Positions 12,540 through 18,801 of a stretch of 36,051 nt of DNA are shown here, piece after piece. The position numbers and the translations under genes were made by a program. The notes beneath the pieces are model-generated. The model was not told the origin of the DNA and searched no databases. It saw nothing but the letters and a program-made list of their open reading frames with translations. The DNA comes from a virus. Each line of letters opens with the position of its first letter. The stretch's first letter is position 1. The stretch is taken from the IMG/VR virus record IMGVR_UViG_3300023257_000065, positions 1-36,051 of that record; one strand, 5' to 3'.

Positions 12540-12807
12540 GAGTTTAGTACTCCAGGCCAAGAAGGGGGACGAACCCTTCATCGACGTTGATCCCGAGTCC
12601 GACACTGTTAACGAGACCAACTATCTGACTATTAAGTTGGGCCAAGGTCAGCGGTATGATCAAGTCCGCCTAGTCAACCTGAAGCTCAAGAAGGTAGTCT
12701 ACCTACGGGATGTTCAATATGTCTACCGCTTCAGTCGGGGTCCGAACAAGCTTGTGCGGGTGACACCCACAGTCATTGCAGCACATGTCGCGGATGATCC
12801 CGAATAA
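12529..12807 (+). CDS. Small protein of unknown function
   Basis: 92 residues from ATG 12529 behind AAAGGAAGGTGG. Beta-type strands dominate: 'SLVLQAKKGDEPFIDVDPE', 'YLTIKLGQGQRYDQVRLVN' and 'VVYLRDVQYVYRFSRG'. It resembles a small OB- or SH3-like barrel in pattern, but no family is recognised. Confidence 0.6.
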   Translation: MPGKSLVLQAKKGDEPFIDVDPESDTVNETNYLTIKLGQGQRYDQVRLVNLKLKKVVYLRDVQYVYRFSRGPNKLVRVTPTVIAAHVADDPE

Positions 12808-12827
12808 ACTTCGGTAGTCGGTCCACG

Positions 12828-12868
12828 GTGGGGAAACATGCAACGGCGGTTTGGTTGCGTTTCCCCAC
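12828..12868 (+). promoter_or_regulatory. Long stable hairpin between small genes
   Basis: GTGGGGAAAC (12828-12837) pairs with GTTTCCCCAC (12859-12868) and, after a two-base bulge, GCAAC with GTTGC: 15 bp and a 9-base loop. No T-run follows. It lies between the stop at 12807 and the start at 12919. Confidence 0.65.
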
Positions 12869-12918
12869 TCAACCCCCGTGCAAGACGTAATTGCGGCATC
12901 ACACAAAAGGAGGACACA

Positions 12919-13113
12919 ATGGCCTGGAGCTTGAGTGGCGTCACCGACGACGAGTGGACGGCGTCGGATGCTAAGTACGAGGAGGACAAAATAAACAAAC
13001 TAGTTGTACAGGACAGACGCATGTGTGAGGAATTCATCCGCCTTATTTGGTCGGTCATCCGCATCCATATATATAGCTGCGGAGGAGGGATACATACCCA
13101 AAGAGAGACTTGA
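12919..13113 (+). CDS. Small acidic protein of unknown function
   Basis: 64 residues from ATG 12919 (AAAGGAGG upstream). The N-terminal part is acidic and helical ('DDEWTASDAKYEEDKINKL'), followed by 'MCEEFIRLIWSVIRIHIYS', which could be an amphipathic or membrane-touching helix. Its last codons lie within the promoter at 13110. No family recognised. Confidence 0.55.
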   Translation: MAWSLSGVTDDEWTASDAKYEEDKINKLVVQDRRMCEEFIRLIWSVIRIHIYSCGGGIHTQRET

Positions 13114-13138
13114 TTTTTCTGAAGATGTGTGTTATAAT
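13110..13138 (+). promoter_or_regulatory. Promoter P2 of the repeated type
   Basis: TTGATT (13110-13115), 17 bases, TATAAT (13133-13138), with the upstream AAAGAGAGAC and the TGTGT before the -10 seen in P1 and P4. It reads the gene at 13175 and overlaps the end of the previous gene. Confidence 0.85.
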
Positions 13139-13174
13139 TAAGTTAGACTGAGTTGCAAGTTGAGGGAGTGAACG

Positions 13175-13468
13175 ATGGATGAGTGTTTCCAAATGGTGCA
13201 CGACGTCAACTATGGGTATGGGTTTAGAGTAACTCGCGAGGAGGTGGCTCGATGCGCAAACGGTAGAGGTAGTTTGATAGTGCAGTACGCGAAAGATCGG
13301 GGCCGAAAGTGGTACCCACGAGGGTTCATGCTTCAGGGGCTACACGTCGAGAAGGAATGGACAGCCTTTATACGTGGTAGCTACCGGAGGATGCGAAGAT
13401 ACATTGGGTGTCCAATGCGTAGTGGGTGCCACCTCTGCGACGTGATTATCGTAACACGCAAGTTGTGA
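13175..13468 (+). CDS. Small basic protein with Cys/His cluster
   Basis: 97 residues, ATG 13175 behind GAGGGAG. Strongly basic in the second half ('FIRGSYRRMRRYIGCPM'), with 'GCPMRSGCHLC' offering a possible zinc site. 'VNYGYGFRVTREEVARCANG' and 'SLIVQYAKDRGRKWYPRGF' precede it. Nucleic-acid binding is plausible. Family not recognised. Confidence 0.6.
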   Translation: MDECFQMVHDVNYGYGFRVTREEVARCANGRGSLIVQYAKDRGRKWYPRGFMLQGLHVEKEWTAFIRGSYRRMRRYIGCPMRSGCHLCDVIIVTRKL

Positions 13469-13479
13469 GGAGGTAAATT

Positions 13480-13647
13480 GTGAGTAATGTTGTTGAAAGA
13501 GTTCGCGGAGTAGTAATGGTCATTGTCGAAGCCTTTCTTGACGAGGTAGCCCAGTTGGAATCGGACTACGGGTTGTTGGAGGATGACGACGTTACGAAGG
13601 AGTTTAAGGCCTTCGTCGCTGATGAGGGTGAGGCCGCCGATAAGTAA
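13480..13647 (+). CDS. Small acidic protein, 55 residues
   Basis: GTG 13480 follows AGGAGGTAAATT. The frame 'MSNVVERVRGVVMVIVEAFL' continues to an acidic helical end ('TKEFKAFVADEGEAADK') and stops at 13647, just before promoter P3. Helical throughout; no family recognised. Confidence 0.55.
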   Translation: MSNVVERVRGVVMVIVEAFLDEVAQLESDYGLLEDDDVTKEFKAFVADEGEAADK

Positions 13648-13659
13648 CCAAAGGGAGAC

Positions 13660-13688
13660 TTGACATTTAGTTGCTTCTGGGTTATAAT
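13660..13688 (+). promoter_or_regulatory. Promoter P3, consensus variant
   Basis: TTGACA (13660-13665), 17 bases, TATAAT (13683-13688), with AAAGGGAGAC upstream. Both boxes match the housekeeping consensus exactly, so it should be the strongest of the set. It serves the gene at 13757, which ends in a terminator. A small GAGCC/GGCTC hairpin (13728-13741) precedes the ribosome binding site. Confidence 0.9.
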
Positions 13689-13756
13689 AGAAGCATAGGA
13701 CAGTTCAGATTTCCAAATTTCGTTATTGAGCCGCTAGGCTCGGAAGGAGTTTAACC

Positions 13757-14266
13757 ATGGCAATTAACATGGAACCGAGAGATGTTAACGGAGTACCATA
13801 CCTAACCCTGAGGCAAGCCTCGTTTGAATTCGATCTAAACGAGCAGTGGCTGCGGCGAATGTGTCGGGAAACCCTGATCCCGTTCATCCGCGACACCGAA
13901 TCGCCCCGAAAGCCGATTCTGCTTGCAGTGTCTGACCTGCAGGCGTATGTGGCTTCGAAGGGGCAGCGTAGTGCCGGAGCCGGCTCGCCGTACCAGGGTC
14001 TGCCGTCGTACGTGCAGAAGGCAAAGTCGGTGAGGAGTGCAGTATCCAAGATGGACATCGCTGACACCGACCTCGACGAGGAAGACCGTGAGACCGCGGT
14101 AGCTTGGTTGGAAGTATACACCAAGCAGCAGATCGCTCGTGGTGTGGCCGCGAAAGCCGCGAAGGAAGCTGAAGCAGCGGCGGAAACTGGCACGCCCCCT
14201 ACTGTGGATGAGGAAGGCTTCGAAGAGGAATGGGAAGCTGAACTCGAGGCCGAGGGTGGGGAGTAA
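13757..14266 (+). CDS. Putative DNA-binding protein, paralogue of the 7309 gene
   Basis: 169 residues, ATG 13757 behind GGAAGGAG. Residues about 13-65 ('VPYLTLRQASFEFDLNEQWL' to 'PILLAVSDLQAYVASKG') match the excisionase/MerR-like helix-turn-helix with wing. 'DTDLDEEDRETAVAWLEVYT' mirrors the C-terminal unit of the protein coded at 7309-7770. The end is a long acidic Ala/Glu tail. It has its own consensus promoter and terminator, so it is a highly expressed single-gene unit, suggesting an abundant DNA-binding or regulatory protein. Confidence 0.65.
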   Translation: MAINMEPRDVNGVPYLTLRQASFEFDLNEQWLRRMCRETLIPFIRDTESPRKPILLAVSDLQAYVASKGQRSAGAGSPYQGLPSYVQKAKSVRSAVSKMDIADTDLDEEDRETAVAWLEVYTKQQIARGVAAKAAKEAEAAAETGTPPTVDEEGFEEEWEAELEAEGGE

Positions 14267-14290
14267 GCCAACCTCCCTCCCAACCGGAGA

Positions 14291-14321
14291 AGAGAGCCGA
14301 CTAGTCTCGGCTCTCTTTTTT
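14291..14321 (+). terminator. Intrinsic terminator
   Basis: AGAGAGCCGA (14291-14300) pairs with TCGGCTCTCT (14307-14316) around a 6-base loop and runs into six T (14316-14321). It is the only textbook Rho-independent terminator seen in the plus-strand block and closes the P3 unit. Confidence 0.92.
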
Positions 14322-14352
14322 ACCTGTGTGTAAGCTGAAGGGAGTAAGTACT

Positions 14353-14697
14353 ATGAAGGGATCAAGATTAAAGGTGCCCGAGTCCAAACAGGGTATTATA
14401 ATCCAAGTTCGGCGGGTTTCTCGTACAGTTCTAGTAGCATGCGACGACAACGACCTTTTGGAGGAACTGCGAAAGGCTGCAGAGCATTTTGGGCACGTTG
14501 AGGAGGTAGCCGTGGGAGCAGTCTCTCCGTACGACTTCGAGCTCACGGTTCGGGCTACGTTTAACGTCGGAGGGGTAGTTGACTACTTAAGGAGCTTCGA
14601 CGACAAACCTCCCGGGCCTGAAGATATTGCGTTCCCGGTTCTCTATGGAAAGGGTGCGCGAGTGCGTAATGATCCAGGGGATATAATACTGGATTGA
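14353..14697 (+). CDS. Protein of unknown function, 114 residues
   Basis: ATG 14353 is eight bases behind GGGAG. Alternating strands and helices: 'GIIIQVRRVSRTVLVACDDN', 'LLEELRKAAEHFGHVEEV', 'YDFELTVRATFNVGGVVDYL'. This beta-alpha-beta order suggests a ferredoxin-like or similar small fold. No catalytic motif seen. Confidence 0.6.
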   Translation: MKGSRLKVPESKQGIIIQVRRVSRTVLVACDDNDLLEELRKAAEHFGHVEEVAVGAVSPYDFELTVRATFNVGGVVDYLRSFDDKPPGPEDIAFPVLYGKGARVRNDPGDIILD

Positions 14698-14720
14698 GGT
14701 AGCGCGGCAGGGGAAGCCTG

Positions 14721-14798
14721 ATGGGGAAACGACTGAGTAAATTATTTGAGACCGACCTAAGGAGGTTGACATGGCTAAGATTATCGTATCCGGGATGA
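14721..14798 (+). CDS. Possible 25-residue basic peptide
   Basis: ATG 14721 behind AGGGGA opens a short frame ('MGKRLSKLFETDLRRLTWLR') that overlaps the next gene start by 28 bases. The AAGGAGG of the next gene lies within it. Support is weak. Confidence 0.25.
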   Translation: MGKRLSKLFETDLRRLTWLRLSYPG

Positions 14799-14956
14799 AG
14801 TACAAGAAGGGTACAAAGGGTACCGTGGTGTTTGAGGCTACTGCTGATGAAGCTGCGGTTCCGGTGATCTACATCAAGAAGCACGCAGTTCCTGATGCTA
14901 ACGACGTGGAAGCACTTAGGGGTAAGACGGTTACCCTTACGATCGAGATGGCTTAG
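14771..14956 (+). CDS. Small basic beta-type protein
   Basis: 61 residues, ATG 14771 behind AAGGAGG. 'AKIIVSGMKYKKGTKGTVVF', 'VPVIYIKKHAVP' and 'LRGKTVTLTIEMA' suggest a small all-beta fold. It has Lys-rich turns and no Cys. Two bases separate it from the next gene. No family recognised. Confidence 0.6.
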   Translation: MAKIIVSGMKYKKGTKGTVVFEATADEAAVPVIYIKKHAVPDANDVEALRGKTVTLTIEMA

Positions 14957-14958
14957 GG

Positions 14959-15201
14959 ATGGCTACGTTTCTGTACAGACGTGACGATGAAAGCGAACAG
15001 TTCATCGAACAGACCTTGACTATTGAGCACTTTGATAATCTGTTAAGTCTACTCCAGCGTGCCGTTGCTGAAGAGGCAGCGGCGCGCACCCTGCGACCCT
15101 GGGAAGACCACCTCAGTGACGATCTGCTGACGGAGATAGAGGCTACTCTGGCCATCACACGAGCTGAGACCAACTCTTATAGTTTCAAGTCAGGGATCTG
15201 A
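14959..15201 (+). CDS. Small acidic helical protein
   Basis: 80 residues. ATG 14959 is close behind the previous stop with only TAGGG as a site, so coupling is likely. 'DESEQFIEQTLTIEHFDNLL', 'RAVAEEAAARTLRPW' and 'LLTEIEATLAITRAE' are helical. No family recognised. Confidence 0.55.
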   Translation: MATFLYRRDDESEQFIEQTLTIEHFDNLLSLLQRAVAEEAAARTLRPWEDHLSDDLLTEIEATLAITRAETNSYSFKSGI

Positions 15202-15220
15202 GGAGGTAGACCACTCCCCC

Positions 15221-15301
15221 ATGCGTGATAGGCACTGGACATTGAACAAACCAGTACTCGACGGAGTACTTCTCGAAGCTATCCAGGAGGCGCAACGGTA
15301 G
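15221..15301 (+). CDS. Possible 26-residue peptide
   Basis: ATG 15221 opens 'MRDRHWTLNKPVLDGVLLEA' and ends at 15301. AGGAGG lies 14 bases upstream, longer than usual. AGTACTC/GAGTACT forms a 7-bp hairpin inside the frame. Kept because the codons read like protein and nothing else fills this gap. Confidence 0.35.
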   Translation: MRDRHWTLNKPVLDGVLLEAIQEAQR

Positions 15302-15386
15302 GGGGGTGGCTTCCAAGTTGTGGTAGGTTTCGTTCAAGGGAGAAGGTCCAATGAGGTACCTTCTCCTCGGCAAGAAGGAGAATGAT

Positions 15387-15572
15387 ATGAAAAAGACTGA
15401 GATTCAGACGATTAGTGCAGGATTTACGCCGTGGACGGTTCGGTGGAACCCTACGGAGAAGAAGTGGGAGCTCACCGATGACCACAGCTACAAGGTCGTT
15501 AGGTCCTTTATGATACTCGATGAGGAGGGTAACTTCGTTGTTCTGCCTCTGGAGGTTGACGATGACGTGTAG
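15387..15572 (+). CDS. Small protein of unknown function
   Basis: 61 residues from ATG 15387 behind AAGGAG. An in-frame ATG at 15351 lies in the loop of a 9-bp hairpin (GGAGAAGGT with ACCTTCTCC) and is less likely. 'TISAGFTPWTVRWNPTEKKW' and 'VVRSFMILDEEGNFVVLPLE' suggest a beta fold. Its end overlaps the start of the next gene by 11 bases. Confidence 0.55.
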   Translation: MKKTEIQTISAGFTPWTVRWNPTEKKWELTDDHSYKVVRSFMILDEEGNFVVLPLEVDDDV

Positions 15573-15849
15573 GCAGGCTGGGATAGCTACGGGAGCTACC
15601 CTGATAGCGTTGATGGTACTCCCGGTCGGTATTATATCCTTTGTGTGTACCTTCATCATATTTGGTATCTGGGCCGTCGTGTTCCTAACACAGAGTGCTA
15701 AGCTCAGAGAGATGATGCGGCAGGGGCTGTACGAGAAGATGGACGCGAAGGAGGAGAAGAAGAAGACCGCTCCAGATACCGACCCTCTAATTGGGCTCCT
15801 CGACGAGGATATGTATCTGTGGCAAGAACTATGGGGAGGTGACAAATGA
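15562..15849 (+). CDS. Small membrane protein with two transmembrane helices
   Basis: 95 residues from ATG 15562, six bases behind GGAGG. Residues about 6-42 are hydrophobic ('GATLIALMVLPVGIISFVC', 'FIIFGIWAVVFL'), giving two short helices. A long charged tail follows ('LREMMRQGLYEKMDAKEEKK'). The stop overlaps the next ATG (ATGA). The layout resembles small phage membrane effectors; function unknown. Confidence 0.6.
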   Translation: MTCRQAGIATGATLIALMVLPVGIISFVCTFIIFGIWAVVFLTQSAKLREMMRQGLYEKMDAKEEKKKTAPDTDPLIGLLDEDMYLWQELWGGDK

Positions 15850-16001
15850 GGTGGAAGGATAAACCACTACCACGAGTTCCTAAAGACGGCGACATGCGCG
15901 TAATCAGGAGGTTCCTGTGGTTCCCGTACAGTGTGGCTGGGGAATTTCGTTGGCTAGTAAGGTCAGGCATCCCGGGAGAGAGTAGGTATGACGAAGACTG
16001 A
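15846..16001 (+). CDS. 51-residue phage protein of a widespread small type
   Basis: ATG 15846 overlaps the previous stop (ATGA). The sequence 'MRWKDKPLPRVPKDGDMRVI' followed by 'RFLWFPYSVAGEFRWL' matches a pattern (RW..KP.P..GD.R....FLW.P....GE.RWL) that I remember from short unknown proteins in many phages of Gram-positive and enteric hosts. Its last 14 bases overlap the next gene. Role unknown. Confidence 0.6.
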   Translation: MRWKDKPLPRVPKDGDMRVIRRFLWFPYSVAGEFRWLVRSGIPGESRYDED

Positions 16002-16623
16002 CAGAGAGAAGAAGGCGTACTACCATCAGTACTACCGAGATCATAAGGAGGAGCGTAGTGCTTATCAGAAGAAGCGTAAGAAGAAGCGCAAGAAGAGAAC
16101 GATTAAGGCGCAAGCCTATATTCGTCGACGAAGGCGGATTGAGGATATGGAGATATCTCTTACGGTAACACAGTGGGGTGCTATCCTCGAAATGTTTGAC
16201 TATCGCTGCGTATATTGTGGACGTACTGAGAGTGAGCTAGCTGATGAGGGGGGCCTACAACAGGATCATTGGGTACCGGTAGTTCGAAAGGGGGCATATA
16301 CTAGGTTCAACGTAGTGCCTTCCTGCCGCACCTGTAACATGCAAAAGGGAACAAAGACCCCGAGTAAGTTTCTAGCTAAGATGGGTAGAGTAGAGGAGGT
16401 TACAGAGGTGACAGTGGCTAAGCAGCCGTGTCCGTTTTGTGGGAGTTATGTGGTGAGTACCAGACGTGGTGGTCGGTATTTGTACTGGTGTGTCTGTGTA
16501 AAGTGTAAGGCTGATGGTCCCCCTGCAGCAACAGCAGTTGCCGCAGTCGAACGATGGGACGAGAGAGGAGATGGTAGCAATGAAGAATCAGTTACCGGCG
16601 AAGAGGGAGAGGCGAGTAGTTAA
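15988..16623 (+). CDS. HNH endonuclease with C-terminal Lar-like zinc domain
   Basis: 211 residues. A very basic N-terminus (Lys/Arg run at about 25-50) leads to an HNH-type fold: 'YRCVYCGRTES' (first CxxC), 'LQQDHWVPVVRKG' with the Asp-His centre, and 'VVPSCRTCNMQKG' (second CxxC). Near residue 145 a second zinc unit begins, 'KQPCPFCGSYVVSTRRGG', then 'CVCVKCKADGPPAATAVAAV' and 'RWDERG', the pattern of the Lar restriction-alleviation family. It could be a homing-type nuclease with an added DNA-binding ribbon, or a nuclease joined to a restriction-alleviation module. ATG 15988 is preceded by GGGAGAGAG. Confidence 0.8.
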   Translation: MTKTDREKKAYYHQYYRDHKEERSAYQKKRKKKRKKRTIKAQAYIRRRRRIEDMEISLTVTQWGAILEMFDYRCVYCGRTESELADEGGLQQDHWVPVVRKGAYTRFNVVPSCRTCNMQKGTKTPSKFLAKMGRVEEVTEVTVAKQPCPFCGSYVVSTRRGGRYLYWCVCVKCKADGPPAATAVAAVERWDERGDGSNEESVTGEEGEASS

Positions 16624-17041
16624 TCTATGGTTCGAACCTGACTACAGGCCAACTCAGGAGTGGTACCACAAAGACGAACCACAGTGGCGGATGGAGGGTG
16701 GCCTCCACATACCCATATCGAAGTTAACGGGTCTACACCTGTTCAACTGCTGGAGGATGTGCCGCAGGTCTTTGGTTGCAAGCTTCAGAGAGCTACCTAC
16801 CAATCGTAGCCATATGGTAATAGATTATGTCTTCCTCCGTATATTTGCGTTGGGTAGGTGGGAGAAGATCTTATTGGATGAGCTCAACAGAAGGGCTCTA
16901 GGGGGTGACCCTGCAATTCGAGAGGTTACCAAGTTACTAGGAGGAGGAGGAGGTTATGGGTCGAATAGACTTGAAGTTAACGATGAGGGGCCAGACGATC
17001 GCAGAGACCCTAGGTGTATTGGGAGGGGAGGAGCCTCCTGA
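16580..17041 (+). CDS. Protein of unknown function, 153 residues
   Basis: ATG 16580 lies nine bases behind AGGAG and inside the end of the HNH gene (44-base overlap). The core ('KLTGLHLFNCWRMCRRSLVA', 'VIDYVFLRIFALGRWEKILL') is helical and aromatic-rich. The last 30 residues, Gly- and Arg-rich, overlap the next gene by 86 bases and are probably only a tail forced by the lack of an earlier stop. No family recognised. Confidence 0.5.
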   Translation: MKNQLPAKRERRVVNLWFEPDYRPTQEWYHKDEPQWRMEGGLHIPISKLTGLHLFNCWRMCRRSLVASFRELPTNRSHMVIDYVFLRIFALGRWEKILLDELNRRALGGDPAIREVTKLLGGGGGYGSNRLEVNDEGPDDRRDPRCIGRGGAS

Positions 17042-17612
17042 GGAACTGGATTATCAGCTCGCGTTCCTGGGGTTAGAGGACGAGGAGCTGATACACGGTG
17101 CGGAGTGGACTGTGCTCCATGAGTCGATTCTCTTTATATCGGGGCGGAGAATGGGGTCCCACATATCGTTTACAGACACCAAGGAGCCCTTCGATGCGAT
17201 AGTGGACGCGCTCATGCGACATGTGAGTGTGTACTTTCCTGGGGTTCCGATCTGGTTGTTTGAGGATGTAGTTCTATGGCTGTGGAGGCATAAGTTGCTT
17301 GTGGGATTTGAATCCTTAACACCTACGCTGCTGTTTATGAGTATCTCTCCCGCACTCGGAATCCTTACTAACGAGTGGAGGTTAGGTTTCCTTGGAGAGC
17401 TCCTCTCGGTTCCTGGTCAGACCACTGAAGATCTGCGGGACTGGTCGGCTCTATCTCTTCCGACGGTCAACTGGCACCTCCGCCAACTGGTGGATCTAGG
17501 AGCGTTAACTATGGAGGACTCTAGACCGATCTTCTACTTTGTGTGTCTTGAGTTCATACGGAGCTTGTCGTGGCGTATGGATCTCGCCCTAGAGTTAGTA
17601 GAGGAGGTCTAG
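16956..17612 (+). CDS. Winged-helix protein, possible regulator
   Basis: 218 residues, ATG 16956 behind a run of GGAGGAGGAGG. The C-terminal third ('LGELLSVPGQTTEDLRDWSA', 'LSLPTVNWHLRQLVDLGALT') has the order of an ArsR-like winged helix: helix, helix, recognition helix with 'VNWHLRQL', then wing. The N-terminal 130 residues are not recognised. It is the last gene before promoter P4 and may regulate a neighbouring operon. Confidence 0.6.
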   Translation: MGRIDLKLTMRGQTIAETLGVLGGEEPPEELDYQLAFLGLEDEELIHGAEWTVLHESILFISGRRMGSHISFTDTKEPFDAIVDALMRHVSVYFPGVPIWLFEDVVLWLWRHKLLVGFESLTPTLLFMSISPALGILTNEWRLGFLGELLSVPGQTTEDLRDWSALSLPTVNWHLRQLVDLGALTMEDSRPIFYFVCLEFIRSLSWRMDLALELVEEV

Positions 17613-17637
17613 ATCCTCTTGGTGCCCGAAGAGAGAC

Positions 17638-17666
17638 TTGATTTTCTCAGAGTTCTGTGTTATAAT
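17638..17666 (+). promoter_or_regulatory. Promoter P4 of the repeated type
   Basis: TTGATT (17638-17643), 17 bases, TATAAT (17661-17666), with AAGAGAGAC upstream and CTGTGT before the -10, almost the same as P1. It starts the replication and deazaguanine gene run from 17707. No other clear promoter is visible until 32068, so this may be one long transcript. Confidence 0.85.
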
Positions 17667-17706
17667 TATAGTATGAGGTAAGGAGAAAGGCCTCGGGAGG
17701 GTGAGC

Positions 17707-18780
17707 ATGTATGAAATCCACATCTCGGATGTTCGGAATTTTCTGACTTGTCGCCAGAGGTGGGCTCTGGCATCCCCACTTAGAACCAACTTGGAATCGA
17801 AAGCTCCCAACCGACATTTGTGGTTGGGCAGTGCAATCCATTACGCGTTAGGTGCATACTACGGAGCCGACCGTTCAGCTAAGAGTTTGCTCCACTCCTA
17901 CGAGGAGTGGTGTACGAGACAAATGGCTGCGATCGAGGGGCAGGTAGAGCTCACGGACGAACTCCATAACGAACTTATTGATGCACGTAAGCTTGGTAAG
18001 GGAATGCTAAGCAACTACGCGTTGTGGGCCCGGGTCCACGACGACTTTGAGGTTATCATGCCGGAGGTACAATTCTCCCTCCCGTTTGCGGAGTACAATG
18101 GACAGGAGATTGTTTTTGCCGGAACGTGTGATGGCCTCGTGAAGACTCCAGACGGGAAGTACTGGATACTCGAACATAAGACCACCGCCCAGTTCGAATC
18201 GGACCGTAAGGTGGGGTTCAAGTTTTTGTTTCACGACATGCAGTGCCTCGCATATGTGTGGGCAACGCTTCGGGATCCGCGCTTTGAGGGTATGCGACCA
18301 GAAGGTGTGATCTATACCTTCTTGCGTAAGGACGTACCTAATCCTCCGAAGCTCTTGAAGAGCGGAGAGCTGTCACGTTCTAAGAACCAAAAGACTACGT
18401 ATGAGCTCTACAAGTGGGCGTTACGGAAGTACGACGCCCCGGAGTCTGCGTACACAGAGATACTCGAAACGTTGCGCGCACAGCCAGATAAGTTCGTGGC
18501 ACGTGCACAGATCTCGGTAGGAGATAAGCGACTTGAAACGTTTGAAGAGACCCTCAGAGCCATTGTCTACGACATGTTCCACGGGGAGGTCTACCCTAAC
18601 CCCGGAATGCTTGGATGGAACTGCAAGATCTGCCCATTTTTCGGGCCTTGCAATCTCATCCAAAATGGAGTCGACCCTAGAGGTGTACTCGCTGCCGATT
18701 ACCGCAAGCGAACAAGATCTCCTTTCGACACTCCAGAGTTTATGTCACGAGATAATGTTGGCGTGTCGGATTCCAAGTAG
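17707..18780 (+). CDS. RecB/Cas4-like PD-(D/E)XK nuclease with iron-sulfur cysteines
   Basis: 357 residues from ATG 17707 (GGAGG six bases upstream). The PD-(D/E)XK core is visible as 'FAGTCDGLVKTPDGKYW' with Asp near 142, then 'ILEHKTTAQF' (Glu-x-Lys near 157-159) and 'DMQCLAYVWA', the QxxxY motif. A Cys near residue 14 ('FLTCRQRW') plus three in 'NCKICPFFGPC' near 305-315 fit the four ligands of the 4Fe-4S cluster in Cas4 and AddB-type nucleases. It probably processes DNA ends in phage recombination or replication. Confidence 0.88.
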   Translation: MYEIHISDVRNFLTCRQRWALASPLRTNLESKAPNRHLWLGSAIHYALGAYYGADRSAKSLLHSYEEWCTRQMAAIEGQVELTDELHNELIDARKLGKGMLSNYALWARVHDDFEVIMPEVQFSLPFAEYNGQEIVFAGTCDGLVKTPDGKYWILEHKTTAQFESDRKVGFKFLFHDMQCLAYVWATLRDPRFEGMRPEGVIYTFLRKDVPNPPKLLKSGELSRSKNQKTTYELYKWALRKYDAPESAYTEILETLRAQPDKFVARAQISVGDKRLETFEETLRAIVYDMFHGEVYPNPGMLGWNCKICPFFGPCNLIQNGVDPRGVLAADYRKRTRSPFDTPEFMSRDNVGVSDSK

Positions 18781-18801
18781 GCTACTAAGAGGAGGTAAGT
18801 G

